Of a DNA stretch of 64,000 nucleotides, positions 16,133 through 25,003 are shown piece after piece (within the stretch, counting starts at the first letter, position 1; each line of letters starts with the position of its first letter). This DNA comes from an uncultured Alphaproteobacteria bacterium (GTDB lineage: Bacteria; Pseudomonadota; Alphaproteobacteria; Methylaequorales; Methylaequoraceae). The stretch is taken from positions 1 through 64,000 of the forward strand of contig CACNAV010000002.1 of assembly GCA_902618535.1 (NCBI GenBank). The letters run 5' to 3'. The translations under genes were made by a program, and so were the position numbers. The notes below the pieces were generated by a model that saw only the letters and a list, made by a program, of their open reading frames with translations, was not told the DNA's origin and searched no databases.

Positions 16133-17082
16133 TCATTTAATACTGAGTTTTGCTTTTTTAGTGCGTCTATCAAAGGAGAAATTTTTCCATCGCGAATGAA
16201 ACCTGAAAATTCAGATTTTTTTGTTGCGATTTCACTGATGGAACCAGCAAGTAAAACATCGAAAATTCTCCATTGATTTTTATCAAATATTAACAAATAA
16301 TTAATTAATACTTTTTCTTTATCAACTAATAAAATCGTCTTAATAAGCATTAATTTTTCACTAATTTTCCTTGATTCTTTATAGTCAAAAATTGGGTTTT
16401 TAATTTTCTTAAATCTTTTAAAATAATTTTTTGCTATGTATTCTTGAAAAATAATAACAATCTCTTGTTGATCTTTTTTATTAGTTTTTTTCCAATTATC
16501 CCCAATAATTTTCGCAATCATTTTTTCAGCATTATATGTATTTTTGACCAGGTTTATTAAATCATTTGGACTGTAAGATTTTTTTTCACTGACTTTTTTT
16601 AAACCAGTGTGAAGATTATTCACTACTTCCTGGGGAGTATAAAACTTGTTTATTTCATTTTTATTTTCAGGTTTCTTACTTGGTTCCAATGACTTTTTTT
16701 TTTGTTGTATTTCGCTCTGATTTTTGACAGCAGGTTTTTTTTCTTTTTTTTCTGGAGACTTTTTAGATTTTGATAAATCATCTTTTGCAGCTTGTTTATC
16801 TTTTAATTTTTCAATTTCAACCTCAGTATTTTCAGATAAATCATCGGATTTCAAATTTTTTTTTTCATCTAATTTTGCGGATATCTTAATTTTTTCATTA
16901 TGGTCTAAATCGGAGGATTCTTTGATTGAAAAAAAAAAAATAATTAAAAATATTAAAATGCTTCCTAAAACAACATAAATTTTCTTTATTTTTTTTAAGT
17001 ATGAAAAAAGAATTTCTGATAATGCTTGAATTTTCCTTTTATTCTTTAAATATGAAATAAGATTAGATATTAATTTCAACAT
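16129..17082 (-). CDS. hpnM: Hopanoid-associated MlaC/Ttg2-type protein (HpnM)
   Basis: The 317-residue protein has one N-terminal membrane segment (IYVVLGSILIFLIIFFF, about residues 35-51). A Lys/Glu/Ser-rich spacer of roughly 90 residues follows, then a C-terminal MlaC-like domain (about 150-317) with FYTPQEVVNNLH, IIGDNWKKTNKKDQQEIV, WRIFDVLLAGSISEIATKKSEF and a short tail. MlaC-type proteins carry phospholipids across the periplasm, and the hopanoid version is HpnM. It diverges from hpnA across 42 bases. The long charged spacer and the apparently uncleaved anchor are unusual, because most MlaC proteins are simply secreted. The partner hpnN is not in the window. Confidence 0.75.
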   Translation of the reverse strand: MLKLISNLISYLKNKRKIQALSEILFSYLKKIKKIYVVLGSILIFLIIFFFSIKESSDLDHNEKIKISAKLDEKKNLKSDDLSENTEVEIEKLKDKQAAKDDLSKSKKSPEKKEKKPAVKNQSEIQQKKKSLEPSKKPENKNEINKFYTPQEVVNNLHTGLKKVSEKKSYSPNDLINLVKNTYNAEKMIAKIIGDNWKKTNKKDQQEIVIIFQEYIAKNYFKRFKKIKNPIFDYKESRKISEKLMLIKTILLVDKEKVLINYLLIFDKNQWRIFDVLLAGSISEIATKKSEFSGFIRDGKISPLIDALKKQNSVLND

Positions 17083-17124
17083 AATTTAGGTTATAATTCA
17101 TAACATTATTCTGGTAATTTATAA

Positions 17125-18123
17125 ATGGTAAAAAAGATTCTTATAACTGGAGCCAACGGTTTCTTAGGTTCTGCGATCACAAAGCTTGGTATAAAAAAAG
17201 GTTATAAAGTAAGTATTTTAGTTAGAAAAAATTCTAACCTAATAAATCTGAAACCATTCCTGTCAAAACTAAAAGTTTATTACGGAAATTTAGAAGATAT
17301 TGAATCTTTGAATCAACCAATTAAAGATAATGATGTTATTTTTCATGTAGCCGCAGACTACAGGTTGTGGTCTAGAAAACCAGCAGAAATTTATGCTGCA
17401 AATGTGTTAGGTACAGAAAATATAGCCCTAAAGACTTTAACACATAATAAAATCTTAATTTACACATCAAGTGTTGCAACTTTAAAGTTAAAAAAAGATT
17501 TTATTTCTGATGAAAACTCTGAGGCAAAGTTTGATGACATGGTCGGTGACTATAAAAAGTCTAAGTTTTTAGCTGAAAAGATTATTTCTTCGTTTATCAA
17601 GAAAAAAAAATTAAAGGGAATCATTGTTAATCCTTCTACTCCAATAGGTGAAGGAGACATTAAACCAACCCCAACAGGTAAAATTATTCTTGATGTCTTA
17701 AAAAAAGAAATGCCAGCATATGTTGATACTGGATTGAATTTCGTTCATGTTGAAGATGTAGCTGAAGGTCACTTTTTAGCACTTAAATATGGAAAAATCG
17801 GCGAAAAATATATATTAGGAGGAGAAAATTTAAATTTTAAAGATTTTATAGATCTTGTTTCTGAAATAGGAAAAGTTCCGAAGGTAAAATTTAAAATCAA
17901 TCAAAAATATTTGTACTTTTTTGCTTTAATTAATGAAATTTTCGCCAGGTACATATTCCACTATAACCCGTCCTTAACTTTGGATGGATTGAGAATGTCT
18001 GAAAAAAAAATGTTCTTCTCTTCTGAAAAAGCAAAAAAGTTACTTCGTTATAGACCACGTAATGTAAAAAATGCTATAAAAGATTCTGTTAACTGGACTA
18101 AAGAATATTTCGAACTAAACTAA
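17125..18123 (+). CDS. hpnA: Hopanoid-associated sugar epimerase
   Basis: The 332-residue protein is an extended short-chain dehydrogenase with ITGANGFLGSAI (residues 7-18) binding NAD(P). It has IFHVAADYRLW, a YxxxK catalytic pair in GDYKKSKFLAEKI and IIVNPSTPIGEGDIKPTPTG, the last being distinctive of HpnA. HpnA is linked to hopanoid clusters and probably acts on side-chain sugars, but its reaction is not certain. It begins the rightward group hpnA-ispH-hpnH, with 8 bases to ispH. Confidence 0.9.
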   Translation: MVKKILITGANGFLGSAITKLGIKKGYKVSILVRKNSNLINLKPFLSKLKVYYGNLEDIESLNQPIKDNDVIFHVAADYRLWSRKPAEIYAANVLGTENIALKTLTHNKILIYTSSVATLKLKKDFISDENSEAKFDDMVGDYKKSKFLAEKIISSFIKKKKLKGIIVNPSTPIGEGDIKPTPTGKIILDVLKKEMPAYVDTGLNFVHVEDVAEGHFLALKYGKIGEKYILGGENLNFKDFIDLVSEIGKVPKVKFKINQKYLYFFALINEIFARYIFHYNPSLTLDGLRMSEKKMFFSSEKAKKLLRYRPRNVKNAIKDSVNWTKEYFELN

Positions 18124-18131
18124 TAAAAATT

Positions 18132-19094
18132 ATGGAATTAAAAAAAAAAAAATCATTAAAAATTATTTTGGCCCAGCCTCGTGGATTTTGTGCAGGAGTT
18201 GAAAGGGCAATCGAAATTGTAGAAAGGGCTTTAAAAATATATGGTCCTCCCGTTTATGTCCGTCACGAGATTGTTCACAACAAAAGAGTTGTAAATAATT
18301 TGAGTTCAAAAGGTGCAATATTTGTAAAAGAGCTAGATCAAATTCCAGAGGGTGCTGTAACAGTTTTTAGTGCTCATGGTGTGTCTCAAAAAGTTGAAGA
18401 TACTGCTAGTGTAAGAAACCTTCCTGTACTAGATGCAACATGCCCTTTAGTTGCTAAAGTTCACAAAGAAGGACAACGATATTCTAAAGATGGCTTTGAA
18501 GTTATATTAATTGGCCATGAAGGTCATCCTGAAGTTGAGGGTACGATGGGAAGAATATCGGGTCCAGTGTATTTAGTTTCCAATACAGATGATGTTAAAA
18601 GACTTAAAGTGAAAAACCCTGATAAATTGTCATATGTAAGTCAAACAACTTTGTCTGTCGATGATACAAGAGACGTCATAAATGCACTTCAGAAAAGATT
18701 TCCAAAGATCGTGGGTCCTGATGTAAAAGATATTTGTTATGCGACACAAAACCGTCAGTCAGCCGTAAGAGACTTGGTTAAGAGTGTTGATTTGGTGTTA
18801 GTGGTTGGTGCTAGAAATAGCTCTAACTCTAATAGGCTAAAGGATATAGGTTCAGAATCTGGAGTAAACACATATTTAATAGAGACAGCTGATGACATGT
18901 CTTTAAGTTGGTTTGAAAACGTTGACTCTGTCGGGATAACCTCTGGTGCGTCAACACCGGACGAGTTAGTTAAAGAAGTGATTGACAGAATTTCAACATT
19001 CACTTCAATTAAAATTGAAAAACAACCAGGTAAAGAAGAAAATGTTGTCTTTAAACTACCGAAAGAACTATTGAATTATGAAATGGCAAATTAG
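18132..19094 (+). CDS. ispH: 4-hydroxy-3-methylbut-2-enyl diphosphate reductase
   Basis: IspH is the last enzyme of the MEP pathway, making isopentenyl and dimethylallyl diphosphate. The three cysteines that hold the iron-sulfur cluster are seen in PRGFCAGVERAIEIV (about residue 20), VLDATCPLVAKVH (mid-protein) and KDICYATQNRQSAV (about 200). The 320-residue length is normal. It sits between hpnA and hpnH and, with dxs in the facing operon, ties isoprenoid supply to hopanoid synthesis. There are 27 bases to hpnH. Confidence 0.97.
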   Translation: MELKKKKSLKIILAQPRGFCAGVERAIEIVERALKIYGPPVYVRHEIVHNKRVVNNLSSKGAIFVKELDQIPEGAVTVFSAHGVSQKVEDTASVRNLPVLDATCPLVAKVHKEGQRYSKDGFEVILIGHEGHPEVEGTMGRISGPVYLVSNTDDVKRLKVKNPDKLSYVSQTTLSVDDTRDVINALQKRFPKIVGPDVKDICYATQNRQSAVRDLVKSVDLVLVVGARNSSNSNRLKDIGSESGVNTYLIETADDMSLSWFENVDSVGITSGASTPDELVKEVIDRISTFTSIKIEKQPGKEENVVFKLPKELLNYEMAN

Positions 19095-19121
19095 TTTAGA
19101 TTTTAATCAAGGTTTTTAGCG

Positions 19122-20321
19122 ATGGGTATTCCAGTTATTCAACAGTTTAGAGTAGGGGCTTATATTCTTAAACAAAAAATTCTTGGCAGAAAAAAATATC
19201 CACTTGTTTTGATGTTAGAACCACTTTTCAGATGCAACCTTGCTTGTGCTGGGTGTGGTAAAATCGATTACCCTAAAGAAATTTTAAATCAACGACTTTC
19301 TGTACAGGAATGTATTGACTCTGTTGAGGAATGTGGAGCGCCTATAGTTTCTATTCCTGGAGGGGAACCATTAATCCACAAAGAGATGCCAGATATTGTT
19401 AGAGAACTTATTAAAAGAAAAAAATTTGTATATCTTTGTACGAATGCAATTTTAATGGAAAAAAAACTATCCGATTATAAACCAAGCTCATATTTTACAT
19501 GGTCAGTCCACCTAGACGGTATGAAAGAAGAACATGACAAAGCAGTTTGTCAAGATGGAGTATTCGATAGGTGTATATCTGCTATAAAAAAGGCAAAATC
19601 ATTAGGGTTTAGATGTAATGTGAATTGTACAATCTTCGACACAGCCGAAGAAGGAGGATTAAAAAAATTCCTGAACTATGTGACAGACGAGCTTAAAGTT
19701 GACGGTATAACTATCTCACCTGGTTTTGCCTACGAAAGAGCGCCTGATCAGGAACATTTTATTAAAAGATCTAACACTAAAAATTTTTTTAGAAAAGTTT
19801 TTAAATCACAAGATTTTAAAAAGTGGGATTTTAGTCATTCTGGTCTATATCTTGACTTTCTTGCTGGTAACCAATCATATAAGTGCACTCCCTGGGGAAA
19901 CCCAACTAGAAATATTTTTGGTTGGCAAAAACCTTGTTATCTTCTTGGGGAAGGCTATGTTGAGACGTTTAAAGAACTTATGAATGATACTGAATGGGAT
20001 AAATATGGCACTGGAAACTATGATAAGTGTTCAGACTGTATGGCGCATTGCGGTTATGAGGCATCAGCTGTAACAGATGTTTTTGCTAATCCTTTAAAAG
20101 CTATATCGGTTGCATTAAAAGGTCCAAAGACAGAGGGTGAAATGGTTGAAGAAATAGATATAAGTAAATCGAGAGATCCGGACTTTTTTCATGATGCTCA
20201 TGTAAGCGAAATGATGAAGAAACTGCATGCTCAAAAACAGAACGAAACGGACAATTCTCCAATTCCATCTGCTGGTGCAGCAATAAACCCAAAAGGTGAC
20301 CTAGCTAAAAAATTAAAATAG
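19122..20321 (+). CDS. hpnH: Adenosyl-hopene transferase (radical SAM)
   Basis: HpnH joins the 5'-deoxyadenosyl group of SAM to diploptene (hopene), the first step of the C35 side chain. The radical SAM cluster motif is FRCNLACAGCGK (Cys-x3-Cys-x2-Cys, about residue 37), followed by SIPGGEPLIH. C-terminal cysteines in KCSDCMAHCGYEAS suit the family's auxiliary region. The 399-residue length is typical. The gene ends 10 bases before the convergent hpnG, the next enzyme in the pathway. No obvious hairpin terminator separates the two. Confidence 0.95.
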   Translation: MGIPVIQQFRVGAYILKQKILGRKKYPLVLMLEPLFRCNLACAGCGKIDYPKEILNQRLSVQECIDSVEECGAPIVSIPGGEPLIHKEMPDIVRELIKRKKFVYLCTNAILMEKKLSDYKPSSYFTWSVHLDGMKEEHDKAVCQDGVFDRCISAIKKAKSLGFRCNVNCTIFDTAEEGGLKKFLNYVTDELKVDGITISPGFAYERAPDQEHFIKRSNTKNFFRKVFKSQDFKKWDFSHSGLYLDFLAGNQSYKCTPWGNPTRNIFGWQKPCYLLGEGYVETFKELMNDTEWDKYGTGNYDKCSDCMAHCGYEASAVTDVFANPLKAISVALKGPKTEGEMVEEIDISKSRDPDFFHDAHVSEMMKKLHAQKQNETDNSPIPSAGAAINPKGDLAKKLK

Positions 20322-20330
20322 CCGTAGGTT

Positions 20331-21002
20331 CTATAAATTATTAATTAAGTCTCTAAGAACCTTTTTACTTTTTATAAATTTGATATTTAACTTCAGAAGG
20401 TCGAATATAATAAACGGGTTCAGAACCAACTTTCTAAAAAAAGTTCCTTTTTTAAGTTCACCATTATCATTAATACAATCTTGAATAAATAAAGGAATAT
20501 TAAAAGAAAGATCGTCAAATATTACTTTTATTGAGATCATTGGAATTCTAGCTTTAAGCAGTTCTTTTTTTATATAAAAAGCCTCCATATCAATAACTGA
20601 GATTGATTTAAATTTTTTTACCAGATTTAATTTTTCTTCCTTGTTAGCTACGATTCTATTTACGGTTAGTAAATTACCTCTAAAAAACTTAAAACTATTT
20701 TTTAAGCTTCTCATTAAATTTTTATCTAGTGTTAAAGTTGATAGTTTTTCTTTTCTTTCATTAAAAAGTTTATCAATAAAAACAATATCGCCATTTTTCA
20801 AATTTTTTGATACTGAACCAGCAAATCCAAAGTTAATAACAATGTCTACACCAAACTCTACAAGTTCTTGTGTTGCATTCTTTGAACCTTTACCATAACC
20901 ATATGCACAAACTACATTATTATTTTTGTGTAAAACTAAATTCATTTCTCTTTTTAATCCAAAAACAAAACCAATTTTTTTGAATTTTTTTTTAAGTTCC
21001 AT
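20331..21002 (-). CDS. hpnG: Hopanoid-associated phosphorylase (adenosylhopane nucleosidase)
   Basis: The 223-residue protein has the purine nucleoside phosphorylase/MTA nucleosidase fold, with GVDIVINFGFAGSVS (middle) and VIDMEAFYIKKE (the nucleoside-binding Met-Glu motif). HpnG removes adenine from adenosylhopane to give ribosylhopane. It is the last gene of the leftward hopanoid operon and overlaps shc by 11 bases. Length matches the family. It has no signal peptide, so it is cytoplasmic or membrane-peripheral. Confidence 0.88.
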   Translation of the reverse strand: MELKKKFKKIGFVFGLKREMNLVLHKNNNVVCAYGYGKGSKNATQELVEFGVDIVINFGFAGSVSKNLKNGDIVFIDKLFNERKEKLSTLTLDKNLMRSLKNSFKFFRGNLLTVNRIVANKEEKLNLVKKFKSISVIDMEAFYIKKELLKARIPMISIKVIFDDLSFNIPLFIQDCINDNGELKKGTFFRKLVLNPFIIFDLLKLNIKFIKSKKVLRDLINNL

Positions 21003-22902
21003 AATTTGGAAAAATCGAATTTTTTTTCAATTGGTTTTGTATTTTTGAGATTGCCAGAAGAGGGAAATATTTAGCATATCCATGATACTTAAGATAGAAA
21101 ACTTTTGGAAAACCAACAGCTGTATAAGATTCTTCTGTCCAATTTAATTTATTTTTAAAAAGAAATTTAATACCTTTTTCAACTTCTATGCAATCTATTT
21201 CACCAATAGAAATTAAGCCCATAATTGCCCACGCAGTTTGTGAGGGTGTGCTATTTTTTGAATAACTTTCAAAACCTTTGTAATAAGACTTCCCATCTTC
21301 TCCCCAGCCACCATCTGGTCTTTGCATTGCTTTAAAATAGCTGGAGGCTTTTTTCAGCACATCCTCTTTTTGTGGAAAGTCCAATAAATTTAAGGCACTA
21401 ACAACTGACCATGTTCCATAAATATAGTTAGTACCCCACCTTCCATACCAACTTCCATCATTTTCCTGCTGGGAGAGTAAGTACTTTAGTCCTTTATTTA
21501 TTGAGCGTTCACTGTCAGGGTTGTTTTGTTGTTTAAGAAAGCTTAAGCATCTCGCAGAAACATCGACAGTTGGGGGATCAAGTAATGCACCATGATCAGC
21601 GAAAGGTATGTAATTTAGATAATATTTTGTATTGTCAATGTCAAAGGCACCCCATCCTCCGTTTTTTGATTGCATTGAAATAATCCACTTTCTTGTTCTT
21701 TCAAGACATTGTTCAACTTTTTTAATTTTTTTGTTTTTATTATATCTATCTAAAAACATTCCAACTAACGCGGTATCGTCAACATCAGGGTAATAATCAT
21801 TGTTAAATTGGAAGGCCCATCCCCCTGGTTCAAGATTTTCTTTGTGAACATTCCAATCACCAGCTGATTTGATTTCTTTATTAAGAAGCCAAGTTACTAA
21901 ATCGTCAACATTTTCATTCTGTTCAAGAAGAACATGTCCCATCCAACCTGTATCCCAAACTGGCGAAAGACATGGCTGACAATAAGCAAATTCTTTTTTT
22001 TCAACAACAAGGTTTTCTATAGCTTCCTTACAAATTTCAATTTGCTTTTCATACCTGTTCTCTTCATCAATTTTGAATGCTATTAAAGCATTGACCATAG
22101 CAGGGAAAATACCGCCTAAACCGTCTACACCATTTAGTCTTAAGGAAACCCATTTATAAATATTATCAATACACTTTTTTTTGTAGTTATTTGACACAAA
22201 GTTTTGGAAAACAAATCTGGCCATTTTATCTAGGACTAAAAAAAGAGAAGAGTAAAACCCAGAACTATGTACAGCTTTCACACTAGGTGATTTATTAAAA
22301 TTTATAAAAAGTTCTTCAATAGAAATATTGTTGGGATTATTTGCAACTGGTTTTTTATTCATAATAACTAATAAAGGGATTAAAACTGTTCTAGACCAGT
22401 ATGAGATTTTATAAATATTAAAAGGAAACCATTTCGGAAAGTTTATTATTTCCACGGGCATATATGGAATTGAATTCCAAGAAATTTGTTTAAAAAGTGC
22501 TAATGAAATTCTTGTAAAAACATTTACATTTTCAGCTCCACCTTTTTTTAGAATAAAAGATTTTGCCTTTACAAGTGATGGGTGATTTTTTCTAAAACCT
22601 GATAATTTTAGAGCATAATAAGCTTTTACGCTTGCACTTATATCAGATTCTCCTTCAAAAAAAAGGGGCCACCCACCATCTTTATTCTGTTTACTTAAAA
22701 TGTATTTTTGGATTTTAATTTCAAGTTTAACATTTATTTCACCTAAAAAGTGCATTAACAAAATGTACTCAGATGGAATGGTTGAGTCAGCTTCTAATTC
22801 ATAAAGATAGCAACCCTGTTTTAGTTTGTTGTTTTTTTGGTCTTTAACTCTTTTTTTTATAAGACCTTCAAAAGGTTTAATTATTTTCTTGAGACGGTGC
22901 AT
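20992..22902 (-). CDS. shc: Squalene-hopene cyclase
   Basis: The 636-residue protein is SHC (HpnF), the membrane-bound cyclase that folds squalene into hopene or hopanol. The catalytic acid motif is PDVDDTALVGMF. QW-type repeats such as MQSKNGGWGAFD, SQQENDGSWYGRWG and MQRPDGGWGED are spread through the protein, and CLSPVWDTGWMGH and NGGWGAFDIDN match the family. Length is normal. It begins 6 bases after hpnE and runs into hpnG, so squalene formation and use are expressed together. Confidence 0.97.
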   Translation of the reverse strand: MHRLKKIIKPFEGLIKKRVKDQKNNKLKQGCYLYELEADSTIPSEYILLMHFLGEINVKLEIKIQKYILSKQNKDGGWPLFFEGESDISASVKAYYALKLSGFRKNHPSLVKAKSFILKKGGAENVNVFTRISLALFKQISWNSIPYMPVEIINFPKWFPFNIYKISYWSRTVLIPLLVIMNKKPVANNPNNISIEELFINFNKSPSVKAVHSSGFYSSLFLVLDKMARFVFQNFVSNNYKKKCIDNIYKWVSLRLNGVDGLGGIFPAMVNALIAFKIDEENRYEKQIEICKEAIENLVVEKKEFAYCQPCLSPVWDTGWMGHVLLEQNENVDDLVTWLLNKEIKSAGDWNVHKENLEPGGWAFQFNNDYYPDVDDTALVGMFLDRYNKNKKIKKVEQCLERTRKWIISMQSKNGGWGAFDIDNTKYYLNYIPFADHGALLDPPTVDVSARCLSFLKQQNNPDSERSINKGLKYLLSQQENDGSWYGRWGTNYIYGTWSVVSALNLLDFPQKEDVLKKASSYFKAMQRPDGGWGEDGKSYYKGFESYSKNSTPSQTAWAIMGLISIGEIDCIEVEKGIKFLFKNKLNWTEESYTAVGFPKVFYLKYHGYAKYFPLLAISKIQNQLKKNSIFPNYGT

Positions 22903-22908
22903 TGGATG

Positions 22909-24144
22909 TTAAATTGTTTCTATTGCTTTTTTACCAGATAAAATTGAAGCTTCAATAGTGCATGGTAAATTATATTGTGTCCAGTCACCAGCTATCATTG
23001 TGTTTTCAGGAATGTTTTTGAATTTTTTTACTAAATTAATATTATTCGGTGATTGAACGTAAGTTGCTTTTTTCTCTCTGACTATTTGAACATTTTCATA
23101 TTTTATTTTTTTTTTAATATATTTACATATTTCACCCCACACATTCATAATAAGTTGTTCCGTATCAATACTGTTTAAATCATTTGCGTTACTAACAGTG
23201 ACAGACAAATGATTGCTTTTTATAAATACCCATTGTGTGATAGAGTTTATGAACCCAACTATTGGTTGTTGGAAAAGTGCAATATCCTCTGGTTTAATTT
23301 TAAAATGAAGATTTAAAATAGTATTATATTGATTCGGAAGAGAGCAATTACCTAAAAGTTTAGAGAGGTTGGTTGGAGGAATTGAGAAAATAACTCGGTC
23401 ATGCTTGTTCAACTTTATTTTTTTTTTAACAAAAAAAAGTTCACTTACATTATTGTTTGAAACTTTAATTTTTTTTAATAAATTGCCATAACTGATAAGT
23501 CCCCCATTTTTTTTTATTTTCGTTACTGCTGGTTTGATGAGTGATTCATTCCAATTTATTTTTGGTTGGAAAATTCTACAAAATTTTTCACCTCTGTATA
23601 TTGTCTCTTTCAAAACATTTGAAAGAACTTTTGCAGACGCTAAATGAGGAGCTGTGTTCATGACACCCAAAGTTAAAGGTTCCCAAAAAGTTTTAAAAAT
23701 CTTCGAATTTCCAACAATTTCAAAAACTGATGAGTTTCTACTCACAAAAAAAAGCTTTAATAATGATAAATAATCAAATAATTTAGTATTTGGAATTAAC
23801 TTTTTCTTTCCTGTCAAAAATTTTGTATATCCCGAAGACAGATCTAAGTTCCATTCAATATTTCGTTCAAAATCAAAAAAAAAAAAATTTGGTGATATTT
23901 CTTTAAGAGTTTTTGATGAGCCAATAAGCTCGCAGAAGTTTTTAAAATATTTATTAGCAGAAAATACTAGATGATTACCATTATCTATTTCGATATTAGT
24001 TTTTTTATCATAAAAGGATCGACATCTACCTCCAGGATATTTTGCTGATTCATAAATTTCTACATTCATTTTTTTTTTTTGAGAATGAATTGCAGCTGAT
24101 AACCCCGAAAGACCTGAGCCTATAATGTATATTTTTTTTTTTAT
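22909..24144 (-). CDS. hpnE: Hydroxysqualene dehydroxylase, non-canonical ATA start
   Basis: HpnE is the FAD-dependent amine-oxidase-type enzyme that turns hydroxysqualene into squalene. Seen are KYPGGRCRSF, EIDNGNHLVFSANKYF and the C-terminal TMIAGDWTQYNLPCTIEASILSG in pieces. The first ATG, at 24069, would cut off the FAD-binding Rossmann loop. That loop lies directly upstream in the same frame as IYIIGSGLSGLSAA. No ATG, GTG or TTG precedes it before the stop at 24171-24169. An ATA at 24144, 7 bases after an AGG inside the hpnD end and 4 after the hpnD stop, gives 411 residues, the expected length. A 13-base A run near the loop is a possible artefact site, but other frames also offer no ATG. 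Confidence 0.85.
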   Translation of the reverse strand: MKKKIYIIGSGLSGLSAAIHSQKKKMNVEIYESAKYPGGRCRSFYDKKTNIEIDNGNHLVFSANKYFKNFCELIGSSKTLKEISPNFFFFDFERNIEWNLDLSSGYTKFLTGKKKLIPNTKLFDYLSLLKLFFVSRNSSVFEIVGNSKIFKTFWEPLTLGVMNTAPHLASAKVLSNVLKETIYRGEKFCRIFQPKINWNESLIKPAVTKIKKNGGLISYGNLLKKIKVSNNNVSELFFVKKKIKLNKHDRVIFSIPPTNLSKLLGNCSLPNQYNTILNLHFKIKPEDIALFQQPIVGFINSITQWVFIKSNHLSVTVSNANDLNSIDTEQLIMNVWGEICKYIKKKIKYENVQIVREKKATYVQSPNNINLVKKFKNIPENTMIAGDWTQYNLPCTIEASILSGKKAIETI

Positions 24145-24148
24145 TTTA

Positions 24149-24985
24149 TTACCTGAGTATAAATTTAACTAATATTATAGTTTTATCAAAAAAATTTAGT
24201 TTTATTTTTTTTTTAAAATTAATTTTTTTTTTAAACATTTTCTTGTGTATTTTTTTATAAAATTCCTTCATTAATTCTGATGCAACAATTTTTTTTTTGT
24301 CGAAATTTATTGATAGTTCATCTGCTTTTTTAAAAAAATCATCAGCATCTCTCAAAATTTCCTGCAGAACTTCTTGAATTTTGTTAGCTTTTTCCAAATT
24401 GGTAATTTCTCTTTTTATACCATATTTTTTTAGTTTAACGTCAGGAATATAACATCGTCCAATTCCAAGGTCTTCTCTAAAATCTCTTACAATATTTGTC
24501 AATTGAAATGCCATACCTAAAGAATAAGCATAATTTTTACCCTTGTGATCATTTAGACCAAAAATCTTAATTGATAAATATCCAACAGCAACTGCTACTC
24601 TATTACAATATTTTTCTAATTCTGATGTACTTGGGAATTGAATTTTTTTTTTAACATCCATTAACATTCCATCAATAATAGAAATAAAATCTTTTTTTTC
24701 TAGATCAAAGTTTTTAATCGAGGCTTTTAATTCCTTTAAAATACTTTCATTTATTTTTTTTTTTTTATAAAGACCATTTATTTTTTTTTTCCAATTGTTA
24801 AGTTTTATTTTTTTTGAATTTACTGTTCCGCAATTGTCAGCGATATCATCAACGACTCGACAAAATGCATAAACAGAGAACATCGCTCTTTTTTCAATCT
24901 CGGGTAGAAGTTTCATTCCCCAGTAAAATGATGACCCTGAGTTTTTGACAATATTTTCTACATTTAGCTGGTCAACAGAGGTCAT
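24149..24985 (-). CDS. hpnD: Presqualene diphosphate synthase
   Basis: The 278-residue protein is a squalene/phytoene synthase family member with both Asp-rich Mg sites, VVDDIADN (about residue 45) and VRDFREDLG (about 165), the latter followed by GRCYIPD. HpnD condenses two farnesyl diphosphates to presqualene diphosphate. HpnC and HpnE then give hydroxysqualene and squalene. It lies between dxs and hpnE, and its last codons may carry the ribosome site of hpnE. The C-terminal part is very Lys/Phe-rich through long A runs. Confidence 0.9.
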   Translation of the reverse strand: MTSVDQLNVENIVKNSGSSFYWGMKLLPEIEKRAMFSVYAFCRVVDDIADNCGTVNSKKIKLNNWKKKINGLYKKKKINESILKELKASIKNFDLEKKDFISIIDGMLMDVKKKIQFPSTSELEKYCNRVAVAVGYLSIKIFGLNDHKGKNYAYSLGMAFQLTNIVRDFREDLGIGRCYIPDVKLKKYGIKREITNLEKANKIQEVLQEILRDADDFFKKADELSINFDKKKIVASELMKEFYKKIHKKMFKKKINFKKKIKLNFFDKTIILVKFILR

Positions 24986-25003
24986 CTAAAAGAATTTTAT
25001 AGA

